The position numbers were made by a program, and so were the translations under genes. A stretch of DNA of 64,000 nt from Afipia sp. (GTDB lineage Bacteria; Pseudomonadota; Alphaproteobacteria; Rhizobiales; Xanthobacteraceae). How positions within the stretch are numbered: position 1 is the first letter of the stretch; each line of letters starts with the position of its first letter. Shown here piece after piece: positions 1 through 9,937 of this stretch. Below the pieces are notes generated by a model. It searched no databases, was not told the DNA's origin, and worked only from the letters and a program-made list of their open reading frames with translations. The stretch is taken from assembly GCA_017474385.1 (NCBI GenBank), contig JAFVHU010000138.1, positions 21,859 through 85,858 on the forward strand, given 5' to 3'.

Positions 1-518
1 GCGTGCGCGGCATCGCCTACATGGAAGGCATCGTGCGGCCCGTTGCCGGATGGGACGAGTGGAGCGAGGCGGCGACGCCGGTGTTCCAGGGGTTCCGCTC
101 CGACAAGGGCGAGCAGATGATCCTCGACCGCAACCTGTTCATCGAGCGCGTGCTGCCGGGCTCGGTGCTGCGCAAGCTGTCAGACGCCGAGATGGCCGAG
201 TATCGCAAACCGTTTCTCAACCGCGAGGATCGCTGGCCGACGCTGACCTGGCCGCGCCAGATTCCGATTGGCGGCGAGCCCGCCGATGTGGCCGCCATTG
301 TCGATGCTTACGCCAAATGGATGGCGCAGAACGATGTACCGAAGCTGTTTGTCAATGCTGAACCCGGCGCGATCCTGATCGGCAAGGTGCGTGAGTTCTG
401 CCGCGGCTGGAAGAACCAGACCGAGGTAACGGTCCCCGGTTCGCATTTCATCCAGGAAGATTCCGGGCCGGCCATCGGCCGCGCCATCGCGGGCTGGATC
501 AAGGACAAGCGCGTTTAG
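1..518 (+). CDS. Haloalkane dehalogenase, LinB-like (3' part, cut by window edge)
   Basis: This is the C-terminal half of an alpha/beta-hydrolase that cleaves carbon-halogen bonds of haloalkanes by hydrolysis. The frame is open from base 3 and the true start lies outside the window. In the visible part the motif GIAYMEGI holds a Glu (residue 8 counted from base 3) at the place of the catalytic acid of LinB (family HLD-II), and PGSHFIQEDS (His148) holds the catalytic His. The stretch PKLFVNAEPGA is also strongly LinB-like. The nucleophile Asp and the oxyanion Trp/Asn are upstream and cannot be checked. Substrate range cannot be told from this fragment. Confidence 0.88.
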   Translation, partial: VRGIAYMEGIVRPVAGWDEWSEAATPVFQGFRSDKGEQMILDRNLFIERVLPGSVLRKLSDAEMAEYRKPFLNREDRWPTLTWPRQIPIGGEPADVAAIVDAYAKWMAQNDVPKLFVNAEPGAILIGKVREFCRGWKNQTEVTVPGSHFIQEDSGPAIGRAIAGWIKDKRV

Positions 519-755
519 GGCTTCAGCGCCGTGTCCGTCATCTCGATCTCCGCCCGTGCCTCGAATCATCGGTTGATTCGCGCCGCGTGCGGTCCGGTTC
601 CATCTCTCTAACATTCAATGAACATGCGCACGATCCCGAGCGCGTGGTTAACCTTGCGTTAGGAAATTGCATTGCATCTTGCGGAAATGAAATGGCGCAT
701 GATTTTTTCGCCAAGCCGCCCATACTGGCGGGTCATGTAGCTGGGGAGATTTTCA

Positions 756-1160
756 ATGTGGTCCAGCCGCGAAGCCTTTGAGAACGACGTCTGCCCGGTC
801 GGCGACGAGATGCTCGGAAGCCTGTACCGAGCCAGCGAACACGGTCTTCCTCAACTTGTGGAATCGGTGTCGGCGGATGTCAGGGCGATGCTCGCTTTGT
901 TCTGCTACAAGCGCGCCCACCTGCACGGCATGAGCCTCGCGATTGCGGCGACTTGCACCGAACGCGATCTGGTCGAGCAGGGCGGTATCGTCGGGTCGAC
1001 CTTGTTCGCGATGTCGCGGGAAGCGCCATCGGCAGGCCCGTCACCATCGTCCTGTGGTAACCGCCGCAACATCACGCTCTCGACCAAGCCGCTGAGCACG
1101 TTCGCCCCGATCGCTGATGAGATCGATGACGAAGCCGACTTCGCTGCGATGCCGGCGTAA
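756..1160 (+). CDS. Conserved hypothetical protein (134 aa)
   Basis: I do not assign a function. The start is supported by GGGGAG at 743-748, seven bases before the ATG. The first 85 residues are mixed helical with no signal peptide or membrane segment. A central stretch (about residues 47-70) with CYKRAHLHGMSLAIAATC looks like the conserved core, while the tail is acidic and low in complexity. It is convergent with the glutamine synthetase gene, 27 bases apart. It resembles small hypothetical proteins that I associate with Bradyrhizobiaceae, but this is memory and not a search. Confidence 0.6.
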   Translation: MWSSREAFENDVCPVGDEMLGSLYRASEHGLPQLVESVSADVRAMLALFCYKRAHLHGMSLAIAATCTERDLVEQGGIVGSTLFAMSREAPSAGPSPSSCGNRRNITLSTKPLSTFAPIADEIDDEADFAAMPA

Positions 1161-1187
1161 GCCGCCGCGATTTTGCCGGAACGTGTG

Positions 1188-2618
1188 CTAGATGTCATAA
1201 TAGAGATGAAACTCGTGAGGATGGGGGCGAAGCCGGATGGCGTCGATCTCCTTCTTTCGTTTGTAGTCGAGCCAGGTTTCGATCACATCGCGGGTAAATA
1301 CATCGCTGCGCAGCAGGAATGCGTGATCGCGTTCGAGTGCATCAAGCGCCTGATCCAGCGACCCGGGCGTCGATTTCACGTCCTTCGCTTCGGCGGGCGG
1401 CAGATCATAAAGATTCTTGTCGATCGGTCTGCCCGGATCCATGCGCTTCTCGATGCCGTCGAGGCCGGCCATCAGCATCGCGGAAAAGGCGAGGTAGGGA
1501 TTGCACGAGGGATCCGGCGAACGGAACTCGACGCGCTTCGCCCGCGGGTTCGGCGAATACATCGGAATCCGGCAACACGCCGAGCGATTGCGCTGGGAGT
1601 AGACCAGGTTGATGGGAGCTTCGTAACCCGGCACCAGACGCCGATAGGAATTCGTGGTCGGGGCGCAAAGGCCGCATAGGGCCCAGGCATGCGTCAGAAG
1701 CCCGCCGATGTAGTAGCGGCCAAGTTCGCTCAACTCGGCATAGTCGGCCTTACCATAGAACAGATTGGTTTCGCCGTTCCACAGACTCTGATGCACATGC
1801 ATTCCCGAGGCGTTGTCCTCGAACAGCGGTTTGGGCATGAACGTCGCGGTCATGCCGTGGTGCAGAGCTGTGTTCTTGACCACGTACTTGTAGATCATCA
1901 GGTTGTCGGCCATGCGGGTGAGCGTCGTGAAACGCATGTCGATTTCGTTTTGGCCGCCGGTCGCAACTTCATGGTGATGGGCTTCGATTGCGATCCCCAG
2001 CGACTCCATCGTCAGCACCATTTCGGTGCGAAGATCCTGCAGGCTGTCGGTTGGGGGAACCGGAAAGTATCCCTCTTTCGGGCGCGGCTTGTGGCCCAGA
2101 TTCGGCGCTTCCTTCCTGCCGGTGTTCCAGTTGCCTTCGCTGGAATCGATTCTGTGGAAGGCGTAGTTGATGCCTTGTCCATAGCGCACATCGTTGAAGA
2201 CGAAGAACTCCGCCTCCGGGCCGAAATAGCTCGTATCGGCGGTGCCGCTGCCCTTCAGGTACGTCTCGGCCTTCTGGGCGATATAGCGCGCGTCGCGACT
2301 ATAGGATTGACCGGTCACCGGGTCCCTGATGTTGCAGATCAGGACGAGCGTCGTTGCCGAAGTGAAAGGGTCGATGAAGGCGGTCGTCGGGTCGGGCACG
2401 ACCAGCATGTCGCTTTCCTGAATCTCCTGGAAGCCGCGGATCGACGAGCCATCAAATCCGATGCCCTCGTTGAGGGCGCCGGCATTCACCGCGCTTGGCG
2501 GGACGGAGAAATGTTGCCAGACACCCGGCAAGTCGGTGAACCGCAGATCAATCATCTGGACCTTCTGGTCCTTGATCGTCTTGAGGACGTCTTCGGTCGA
2601 AGAACAATTTGGAACCAT
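1188..2618 (-). CDS. glnA: Glutamine synthetase, type I
   Basis: The enzyme makes glutamine from glutamate, ammonia and ATP in the cytoplasm. The 476-aa length and sequence fit GSI: the N-terminal beta-grasp with [10 protein letters not shown], the ATP/metal core with [11 protein letters not shown] and [17 protein letters not shown]-like [10 protein letters not shown], and the adenylylation loop NLYDLPP with Tyr404. A Shine-Dalgarno-like GGAG lies just before the ATG. Most alphaproteobacterial housekeeping glnA genes follow glnB, and no glnB is present here, so this may be an additional GSI copy. The Tyr404 loop suggests it could still be controlled by GlnE adenylylation. Confidence 0.93.
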   Translation of the reverse strand: MVPNCSSTEDVLKTIKDQKVQMIDLRFTDLPGVWQHFSVPPSAVNAGALNEGIGFDGSSIRGFQEIQESDMLVVPDPTTAFIDPFTSATTLVLICNIRDPVTGQSYSRDARYIAQKAETYLKGSGTADTSYFGPEAEFFVFNDVRYGQGINYAFHRIDSSEGNWNTGRKEAPNLGHKPRPKEGYFPVPPTDSLQDLRTEMVLTMESLGIAIEAHHHEVATGGQNEIDMRFTTLTRMADNLMIYKYVVKNTALHHGMTATFMPKPLFEDNASGMHVHQSLWNGETNLFYGKADYAELSELGRYYIGGLLTHAWALCGLCAPTTNSYRRLVPGYEAPINLVYSQRNRSACCRIPMYSPNPRAKRVEFRSPDPSCNPYLAFSAMLMAGLDGIEKRMDPGRPIDKNLYDLPPAEAKDVKSTPGSLDQALDALERDHAFLLRSDVFTRDVIETWLDYKRKKEIDAIRLRPHPHEFHLYYDI

Positions 2619-2795
2619 GGTTTCACTCCAGTAACGGAGAGCGATTCCCAGAGCGGTTTGCCGTTAGGCCGCTGGCAGACGGCCCGGCGCGGACCTTAGA
2701 TTATGCTCAAACGTCCATATCGCCGCCGCGCCGACTCTGATCCGGCGTAGCGACGCCCGTGTTCAAACAAGCCTCGTCAATGGTGACCCGCAGCT

Positions 2796-2978
2796 TCAGC
2801 TTTGGTGCGGGCCGCGCATCATCTTGAGTGCGTCCTCGACATGCCGCCAGTCCTTGGCTAGCTCAAGCTTGCCCTCCGCCTCGCACTCGGTCGCGCGCTG
2901 GGCGGCCTCTGCAATGGCCCGAGGACCATGAGCCTCCAGCAATTGACGCGCATAGTCATGAATTTCCATTTCCCGCAT
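2796..2978 (-). CDS. Small conserved hypothetical protein (60 aa)
   Basis: This is a short, charged, probably all-helical cytoplasmic protein that starts MREMEIHDYARQLLEAHG and ends in MRGPHQS. A good ribosome binding site (GAGGAG) lies 11 bases upstream of the first ATG. The Met at residue 4 is an alternative start. I recognise no domain with a known role. Upstream the sequence carries two tandem copies of AGCCCCTGA. It stands alone between glnA and the YkgJ-family gene, both also on the minus strand. Confidence 0.6.
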   Translation of the reverse strand: MREMEIHDYARQLLEAHGPRAIAEAAQRATECEAEGKLELAKDWRHVEDALKMMRGPHQS

Positions 2979-3052
2979 GGCGTCATGCTCCTCTTGTTCA
3001 GGGGCTTCAGGGGCTAAAAGGGTTGACGCCTGAGGGGAACATTAGTTCCCGA

Positions 3053-3376
3053 CTATTCGCCGCCAGCCGAACCGGCCGCAAGTTCCGGCAATCCGAACCG
3101 CCGCCGCGCCATGCCGCATTCGGGATCGCCCGGCATGCAGGTGCGGCAGACTTCGGGGCGCACGTCATAAATTCCGCAGGCTGTCGCGGTTCCGACCTTG
3201 CCGGTCAGGGCCGAACACCGGTCGCCGTCGCAGCGCATGCCGGACAGCCGGTCGTTGACAAACTTCTCGGGAATGAGATCGAGCGCGGCGTCGTCTTCCA
3301 CCGTAAAGCGCGGCCAGTTGCTCGAATAGGAGCAGCAGGCGCCGCAGCTCTGGCAGGGACTGTCGGTTGCGGTCAT
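3053..3376 (-). CDS. YkgJ-family cysteine cluster protein
   Basis: This is a 107-aa protein with a Cys-rich metal-chelating domain of the YkgJ/UPF0153 type. The cysteines sit in CQSCGACC (Cys8, 11, 14, 15), in RCDGDRCSAL and in a C-terminal block CGIYDVRPEVCRTCMPGDPEC, the usual order for the family, which is thought to bind zinc or an iron-sulfur centre. The biochemical role is unknown. The gene begins 4 bases after the stop of the WYL regulator and is probably cotranscribed with it. Confidence 0.85.
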   Translation of the reverse strand: MTATDSPCQSCGACCSYSSNWPRFTVEDDAALDLIPEKFVNDRLSGMRCDGDRCSALTGKVGTATACGIYDVRPEVCRTCMPGDPECGMARRRFGLPELAAGSAGGE

Positions 3377-3380
3377 GTCG

Positions 3381-4082
3381 TCAGCGCTCGCGCATGTCGT
3401 TTTTGAGCGAAAAAGTCTTCATCCATTTCGTCCGCAAAGCGGCGCGGCGTTCGGGATACTTCTCGTCGAGAAACACGGCATCGGTCATGCGATCGATCCG
3501 GAAGCTGCGAAAATCCTTTCGCAATTCGCACCACGCCGCCAGCATCCGCACGGCCTCCAGATAGCCGACCGCGATAGGCCAGACGGTGCGTTTGCTGTCG
3601 CGGCCCTGTTCGTCGCGATAATGCAGCAGGACTTTCTTGCTGGCGTAGATATGCGCGCGCAATTGCGTCATATCGATGCTGTCGGGCGTCGCGTCCCATT
3701 TCGGCGGGGTCCGGCTGGCAGGGTCGAGCGCCAGCGGTTGCAGCCGCTCGGGAATGGTCTCGACGATCTTGGCGATCAGGTCCTGCGCCGCCTTCGCCAG
3801 CACCGGATCGGCCCGCCCGGCCACCCATTGCGCGCCAAGCACCGCCGCCTCGATCTCGTCCGGCGTCAGCATCAGCGGCGGCATGTCGAAGCCTTTTTCG
3901 AGCACATAGCCGGTGCCGGCTTCGCCCCGGATCGGCACCCGCTGGCCGATCAGGGTGGCGATGTCGCGGTAGATCGTGCGTTTTGAGGTCTCCAGTTCCT
4001 TGGCGATGGCCTCGGCGGTCAGCGGCTTGCGGGTGCGCCGGAGCACCTGGATGATCTGGAACAGCCGGTCGGCGCGCCTCAT
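3381..4082 (-). CDS. YafY/WYL-domain transcriptional regulator
   Basis: This is a DeoR/HTH_11-type regulator of 233 aa. Residues 1-55 (MRRADRLFQIIQVLRR to the wing PIRGEAGTGYVL) form the winged helix-turn-helix. The rest is a WYL ligand-sensing domain with LLHYRDEQGR and the C-terminal RSFRIDRM block. The frame stays open upstream, but the family begins at the MRRADRL Met, so I place the start there. It is divergent from a glutathione S-transferase gene, and a palindrome lies between them, which suggests that it controls that gene and itself. The inducer is unknown. Confidence 0.87.
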   Translation of the reverse strand: MRRADRLFQIIQVLRRTRKPLTAEAIAKELETSKRTIYRDIATLIGQRVPIRGEAGTGYVLEKGFDMPPLMLTPDEIEAAVLGAQWVAGRADPVLAKAAQDLIAKIVETIPERLQPLALDPASRTPPKWDATPDSIDMTQLRAHIYASKKVLLHYRDEQGRDSKRTVWPIAVGYLEAVRMLAAWCELRKDFRSFRIDRMTDAVFLDEKYPERRAALRTKWMKTFSLKNDMRER

Positions 4083-4104
4083 TTTCGGTCTCTTGGGTCG
4101 CTTG

Positions 4105-4128
4105 CTGCTGACAGTATGGTGGCAGCAG
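4105..4128. promoter_or_regulatory. Putative operator between WYL regulator and GST
   Basis: The spacer contains TGCTGACA, six bases, then TGGCAGCA, and the symmetry extends one more base pair on each side. Seven of the eight inner positions pair. Its place in the 93-base divergent spacer makes it the natural binding site for the adjacent WYL regulator. This is inference from symmetry and position. Confidence 0.5.
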
Positions 4129-4175
4129 GGGGTATCTACAAACGGGCATCTTTTCAACGCGCAAGGATGCTCCCC

Positions 4176-4904
4176 ATGATCACCCTCTATGGTATTGGCC
4201 CCGGCTTCGGCCTTCCGGAAATCAGCCCCTACGTCACCAAGACCGAGGTCCAGCTCAGAATGGCGGGCCTGAAATACGTCAAGCAGCAGGCGATGCCGGA
4301 CACCTCGCCGAAGGGGCAGTTGCCCTATATCGACGACGGCGACGAGCGGGTTGCCGATTCCACCTTCATCCGCCAGCATCTGGAAAAGAAACACGGATTC
4401 GATTTCGACGCGGCGCTCGACGAGCGCCAGCGCGCTGAAGCCTGGGCCATCGAGCGGATGATCGAGAATCATTTCAACTGGGCGTCAGGCTACGCGCGCT
4501 GGATGCTCCCTGAGAATTTCGCCAAGGGACCGGCGCATTTCTTTGACGCAGCGCCCGAGAACATCCGCGACGCGCTGCGCGAGGACGTGCGCGGCCGGGT
4601 CGCGGAGAATATGCGGATTGCGGGCCTCGCCCGTCACACGCCGGACGAGATCACCGAACTCGGTACCCGCTCGCTCTCCGCGCTGTCGATGCTGCTGGGC
4701 TGGAAGCCGTACCTGATGGGCGACCGGCCCTCCGGAATTGATGCGATCGCTTTCGCGTCACTGGCTGGCCTGATGACGCCATTTTTCGATTCGCCGCTGC
4801 GTGACCGCGCGATGGAGTTCTCCAATCTCGTTGCCTACGTGGACCGGATGATGGCGCGTTACTATCCGGAACATCAGTGGCAGCGGATGATGGCCGCGGC
4901 CTGA
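4176..4904 (+). CDS. Glutathione S-transferase family protein
   Basis: This is a 242-aa cytoplasmic protein with an N-terminal thioredoxin-like GST domain (about residues 1-80: MITLYGIGPGFGLPEISPYV, then KGQLPYIDDGDERVADS with the cis-Pro and Asp/Ser glutathione-binding positions) and a C-terminal helical domain (about 100-240). The start has AAGGA nine bases upstream; longer in-frame starts lack this. The gene is divergent from the WYL regulator. The true substrate cannot be inferred. The C-terminal domain resembles the Tom37/metaxin-like GSTs more than classical detoxifying GSTs, but I am unsure of this. Confidence 0.8.
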   Translation: MITLYGIGPGFGLPEISPYVTKTEVQLRMAGLKYVKQQAMPDTSPKGQLPYIDDGDERVADSTFIRQHLEKKHGFDFDAALDERQRAEAWAIERMIENHFNWASGYARWMLPENFAKGPAHFFDAAPENIRDALREDVRGRVAENMRIAGLARHTPDEITELGTRSLSALSMLLGWKPYLMGDRPSGIDAIAFASLAGLMTPFFDSPLRDRAMEFSNLVAYVDRMMARYYPEHQWQRMMAAA

Positions 4905-4923
4905 GAACCATGATGTGTTGATT

Positions 4924-5046
4924 CACCTCTCCCCGTGTTTACGGGGAGAGGTCGGATCGCTTTTGCGATCCGGGTGAGGGGCATCGTCGCGGATGATAAG
5001 TATCGCCCCTCACCCCAACCCTCTCCCCGCAGGCGGGGAGAGGGAG
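4924..5046. repeat. Intergenic palindromic repeat, family A, copy 1
   Basis: This is a compound repeat of about 120 bp. A CTCTCCCCG...CGGGGAGAG hairpin is followed by a second hairpin around GGATCG...CGATCC, the word GGGTGAGGGGC, a variable middle, and then CCCTCACCCCAACCCTCTCCCCGC with a closing GCGGGGAGAGGG-type arm. Near-identical copies lie at 14309-14437 and 32705-32825. It fills the space between the GST and FMN-fold genes and could terminate transcription from both sides. Confidence 0.85.
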
Positions 5047-5054
5047 GAATGTCT

Positions 5055-5675
5055 TCAAGGTGACCGCGCCTTTAATTGCGCCACTTCCGCCTCGAGCTCC
5101 GCGATGCGCTCATCGCGGGCCGCGATCGCCGCCGCGACATCGGCCGCGTCGAACTTCATGGGAATGTGCTGCGGGCAGTTGCTGTCCCATGCGGTGATCT
5201 TGAACAGGATCGCCTGTTCGGGCTTCGCCTTGTAATCCTTCGGCATCAGCGCGGCGATCAGCGCCGGATCGTCCTCGACCACGCGCGCCTCGCCCCAGAT
5301 CTTGATCCGGCGGCGATTGACGTAATCGATCAGGAAAATATACGCCTTCGGATTCTCGCTGAGATTTCCCTGCGTGATGTACTGCCGGTTGCCGCGGAAA
5401 TCCGCGAAAGCCAGCGTGGACTTGTCGAGAATCCTGATGAAGCCCGCTGGGCCGCCGCGATGCTGGATATAGGGCTGACCCTCGGCATTCGCCGTCGCAA
5501 GGAAGAAGCTGGTCTGCTCGGCGATAAAGGCTGCGAGGGCCGGGTCGATCTCGGTGCGAAAGCCGCCGCCGTCTTCCATGTGGGCGTAGCCGCCGCGCGA
5601 ACCCTTGCGGGCCTGAATGGCCTTCACGGTGGGCGTAAAGGCGACATCGCTGGAATAGGTGTTGGTGGTCGTCAT
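5055..5675 (-). CDS. Pyridoxamine 5'-phosphate oxidase-fold (FMN-binding) protein
   Basis: This is a 206-aa protein of the split-barrel flavin-binding superfamily. The core is FLATANAEGQPYIQHRGGPAGFIRIL, followed by DFRGNRQYITQGNL and RRRIKIWGEARVVED, as in the PNPOx-like group that includes general-stress FMN proteins. The C-terminus is a short coiled coil (ARDERIAELEAEVAQLK). I chose the MTTTNTYSS start because AGAGG precedes it. It is divergent from a LysR regulator, the likely controller. The enzyme substrate is unknown, and the relation to vitamin B6 synthesis is by fold only. Confidence 0.82.
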   Translation of the reverse strand: MTTTNTYSSDVAFTPTVKAIQARKGSRGGYAHMEDGGGFRTEIDPALAAFIAEQTSFFLATANAEGQPYIQHRGGPAGFIRILDKSTLAFADFRGNRQYITQGNLSENPKAYIFLIDYVNRRRIKIWGEARVVEDDPALIAALMPKDYKAKPEQAILFKITAWDSNCPQHIPMKFDAADVAAAIAARDERIAELEAEVAQLKARSP

Positions 5676-5784
5676 GGCGGACCTCTTGTGACCGGCCGGA
5701 AACATGGCCTGAATTTAGTGGTCCGCCGTCTTGCGATAATCACCGGCATTGACACTTTATCATTGCAGGATATGAAATAATGCC

Positions 5785-6684
5785 ATGGACCGTATCGACG
5801 CCATGCGCGCCTTTATTTCGGTGGCGGATCTTGAGGGCTTCGCGCCCGCCGCCCGCAAGCTGGGGCTTTCGGCCTCGGCCGTGACCCGGCTGATCGCCAG
5901 TCTTGAAAATCATCTTGGCGCGCGGCTGCTCCAGCGCACTACGCGCTCGGTCACGCTCACCGACGTCGGTGCGCGATATCTTGAGCGGGCGCGGCGAATT
6001 CTCGGCGATGTCGAGGAGGCTGAGGCATCGGCTTCGGCGGAAACAAGCCAGCCGTCCGGCCGGCTGGTGGTGTCGGCACCGCTGATGTTCGGCCGTTTGC
6101 ATGTCGGACCGATCATGTCGGCCTATCTGAAGCAGTATCCCAAGGTCAGCGCCGAACTGCGGCTGTCGGACCGCATGGTCAATCTGGTGGACGAGGGTGT
6201 CGATCTCGCCGTGCGCATCGGGCATTTGGCCGATTCCAGCGTGGTCGCGCGGGCGGTCGGCAACATGCGGCGGATCGTGGTTGCCTCGCCGCGTTATCTC
6301 AAACTCCGCGGCACTCCCTCGAAACCGTCCGATCTAGCCAAACACGAAGTCATACAATTCTCGGGCGCGACGTCCTTGTCCGAGTGGCGCTTCGTTGAGA
6401 ATGGCCGCGAGTTTCGCGTGCCGAACACCTCACGCTTCGCCACCAACAGCACCGACGCGGCGGTGTTGCATGCCGAGCAGGGCGGCGGGCTGATCAGCGT
6501 GCTGGCCTATCAGGTGGCGGATGCGCTCAAGGCCGGACGGCTCAAGATCGTGCTCGCAAACTACGAGCCGCCGCCGATGCCGATTCATCTCGTGTATCCG
6601 ACCTCGCGATTGCTGTCGGCGAAGGTCAGGGCCTTCGCCGACCTTGTGATCGAGAAATCGGACTGGCGGTTTGGGACGGCGTGA
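5785..6684 (+). CDS. LysR-family transcriptional regulator
   Basis: This is a 299-aa LTTR. Residues 1-60 form the winged helix-turn-helix (MDRIDAMRAFISVADLEGFA, AARKLGLSASAVTRLIASLE, LLQRTTRSVTLTDVG), followed by a linker helix and a periplasmic-binding-like effector domain (about 90-295). It belongs to the CrgA/PA2220-like group. It is divergent from the FMN-fold gene with 109 bases between, which fits regulation of that gene. The start has CAGGA rather far upstream (about 14 bases). Confidence 0.92.
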   Translation: MDRIDAMRAFISVADLEGFAPAARKLGLSASAVTRLIASLENHLGARLLQRTTRSVTLTDVGARYLERARRILGDVEEAEASASAETSQPSGRLVVSAPLMFGRLHVGPIMSAYLKQYPKVSAELRLSDRMVNLVDEGVDLAVRIGHLADSSVVARAVGNMRRIVVASPRYLKLRGTPSKPSDLAKHEVIQFSGATSLSEWRFVENGREFRVPNTSRFATNSTDAAVLHAEQGGGLISVLAYQVADALKAGRLKIVLANYEPPPMPIHLVYPTSRLLSAKVRAFADLVIEKSDWRFGTA

Positions 6685-6690
6685 GAACCG

Positions 6691-7122
6691 TCAGTTCTTC
6701 TTCCGGGCGATCTTGAAGGTTGCGTTGGCCCGCGCGCAAGGTTCGCCGTCGGCGGTGACCAGGCATTGTGCGAAGCAGATTGACCCGCCGATTTTCATGA
6801 AGTTGGTGTCTATCTCAAGCCACTGTCCGATATTCGCTGAACCGAGATAGTCGACCGAGAGGTTGATCGTGACCAGCCCGAGAAGATTGCCGGCCTTGAG
6901 ACTGCAACTCAGTCCCATTGCATTATCGGCAAGCGCCGCGATCAGCCCGCCATGAATCAGCCCGCGCGAATTGGTGTGTGCCTCAGCGAGGCGCAATCCA
7001 AGAATGTAGGCCTCCGGCGTCGCCTTGAAATAGATCGGCTCCCAGGGCTCGGTGAGCGGACTGCGCCGCGGATGGCGCGCGAAGCCTGCTGGAACATCGG
7101 CAAGAGTTTCGGTCGTTCCCAT
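6691..7122 (-). CDS. PaaI-family hotdog thioesterase
   Basis: This is a 143-aa single hotdog-domain protein that should hydrolyse acyl- or aryl-CoA thioesters in the cytoplasm. The family signature is LIHGGLIAALADNAMG (His57-Gly-Gly and Asp66), followed by the strand TINLSVDYLGSA. It is convergent with the LysR gene, six bases apart, and lies upstream of pobA on the same strand with 163 bases downstream of it, so it may be separately transcribed. The substrate is not evident. Confidence 0.85.
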   Translation of the reverse strand: MGTTETLADVPAGFARHPRRSPLTEPWEPIYFKATPEAYILGLRLAEAHTNSRGLIHGGLIAALADNAMGLSCSLKAGNLLGLVTINLSVDYLGSANIGQWLEIDTNFMKIGGSICFAQCLVTADGEPCARANATFKIARKKN

Positions 7123-7285
7123 GTTTCTCTTTCAAATGCTGCGTGGTGCGGTTGCCTGCATCATAAAGCGGGCCTCGCGCGCGATCATTCGAAATCAAGT
7201 TTGAAACACGGCATCGCCGCATGTTTGAAACAGCGGCGGCGTCATCGTTTCTTCATCGCCCCGCAGGAGAGAGGCGAGGGAGGTG

Positions 7286-8461
<1,176 letters not shown>

Positions 8462-8506
8462 TCACTCCCGGCGCCTTGCGAATATGGTTTTGCGCGCCGC
8501 CAAAAT

Positions 8507-8522
8507 TGATTATACCAGATAA
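8507..8522 (+). promoter_or_regulatory. Putative MarR operator, pobA/binding-protein spacer
   Basis: The sequence TGATTATACCAGATAA lies in the 260-base divergent spacer between pobA and the binding-protein gene. It matches 14 of 16 positions of a perfect inverted repeat in the marR/livH spacer (13686-13701, read on the minus strand). The shared sequence suggests one regulator, the neighbouring MarR protein, controls both. Confidence 0.6.
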
Positions 8523-8715
8523 CAATATCCGAAAAGGCCATTCGAGGGCTGGCGCATCATACCAAGGTACATGCGGAAAGCATTGCAAATGGCCGCTAAC
8601 TTCTATCTGAATGGCGGCAACCGAAGCCGGATGGTGCACCGCAAATAGCTTCGTCGTCCGGTCAATCGTTAACGACTGTCAGAAACGTCAAAAGAGACTT
8701 TCAAGGGAGGATGAC

Positions 8716-9861
8716 ATGAAGACTTTAACCTGGACCGCCGCGGTTCTCGCCGCCGCGATGGCTTTGCCGGGCGCCACGCTCGCGCAGGACATCACCATCG
8801 GCATCAGCATCAGCACCACGGGTCCCGCCGCCGCACTCGGCATTCCTGAAAAGAACGCGCTCGAATTCGTGCCGACTGAAATCGGCGGCGCCAAGATCAA
8901 GACCATCCTGCTCGATGACGCGGGTGACCCGACCGCGGCCACCACCAACGCGCGCAGGTTTGTGACCGAATCCAACGCCGACATCATCATCGGTTCGTCG
9001 ACCACGCCACCGTCGATCGCGATCTCGACCGTTTCCAACGAGGTTGGTGTCCCGCAGTTCAGCCTTGCGCCGCTGCCGATCACGCCGGCCCGCGAGAAGT
9101 GGACCACCGTGTTGCCGCAGCCGGTGCCGATCATGGGCAAGGTGCTCTACGAGCACATGAAGAAGAACAACATCAAGACCGTCGGCTATATCGGCTTCTC
9201 TGATTCCTACGGCGATCTGTGGCTCAACGATATCAAGACCCAGACCGGCGCCATGGGCGGCATTACGATCGTCGCCGAAGAGCGCTATGCGCGTCCCGAC
9301 ACCTCGGTGGCGGGTCAGGTGCTGAAGCTGGTCGCGGCCAATCCCGATGCGATCCTGATCGGCGCATCGGGCACCGGCGCGGCGCTGCCGCAGTCGGCGC
9401 TGCGTGAGCGCGGCTACAAGGGCCTGATCTATCAGACCCACGGCGCGGCTTCGATGGACTTCATTCGCATCGCGGGTCCGTCGGCGGAAGGTGTCATCAT
9501 GGCGGCCGGTCCGGTGATGGCTCCGGAAGGCCAGGACGACAGCGCGCTGACCAAAAAGCCGGGCCTGGCGCTGAATTCAGTCTATGAAAAGAAGTACGGC
9601 GCTAACACCCGCAGCCAGTTCGCGGGCCATATGTACGACGCGTTTGAAGTTCTGAAGCGCGTCGTGCCGGTGGCGTTGAAGACCGCGAAGCCCGGCACGC
9701 CGGAATTCCGTGAGGCGATCCGCAAGGCGCTGCTCTCGGAGAAGGAAATCGCCGCCAGTCATGGCGTCTACAATTTCACCGAGACGAACCGCTTCGGCAC
9801 CGACGATCGCTCGCGCATCATCCTGACCGTCAAGAACGGCAAGTATGAACTCGTGAAGTAA
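8716..9861 (+). CDS. HAAT-type ABC transporter substrate-binding protein (aromatic acid?)
   Basis: This is a 381-aa periplasmic binding protein of the LivK/Peripla_BP_6 family. A signal peptide ends at about Ala23 (PGATLA before QDITIG). The mature protein carries the family core (GPAAALGIPEKNALE, LLDDAGDPTAATTNARRFV, GYIGFSDSYGDLW). The start is fixed by AAGGGAGG at 8703-8710; an ATG five bases earlier is out of frame. It probably serves the livH-livMG-livF system at 10039-13585. Context with pobA suggests 4-hydroxybenzoate or a related aromatic acid as ligand, which is inference. Confidence 0.88.
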   Translation: MKTLTWTAAVLAAAMALPGATLAQDITIGISISTTGPAAALGIPEKNALEFVPTEIGGAKIKTILLDDAGDPTAATTNARRFVTESNADIIIGSSTTPPSIAISTVSNEVGVPQFSLAPLPITPAREKWTTVLPQPVPIMGKVLYEHMKKNNIKTVGYIGFSDSYGDLWLNDIKTQTGAMGGITIVAEERYARPDTSVAGQVLKLVAANPDAILIGASGTGAALPQSALRERGYKGLIYQTHGAASMDFIRIAGPSAEGVIMAAGPVMAPEGQDDSALTKKPGLALNSVYEKKYGANTRSQFAGHMYDAFEVLKRVVPVALKTAKPGTPEFREAIRKALLSEKEIAASHGVYNFTETNRFGTDDRSRIILTVKNGKYELVK

Positions 9862-9885
9862 GCGGAACGGACAGTTGTTCTGGCG

Positions 9886-9912
9886 AATGCCCGGCCTCGC
9901 GCCGGGCATTTT
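9886..9912 (+). terminator. Rho-independent terminator after binding protein
   Basis: AATGCCCGGC and GCCGGGCATT form a perfect 10-bp stem with a five-base loop, followed by TT and CGTTT. It lies 24 bases after the stop of the binding-protein gene. Confidence 0.85.
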
Positions 9913-9937
9913 CGTTTGGGAGGCTGATCAGAAATGG

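Noticed and set aside
4082-4472. N-terminal extension of the WYL regulator through the opposite-strand GST gene.
   Set aside because: The extension is antisense to the GST coding sequence; the helix-turn-helix begins at MRRADRL.
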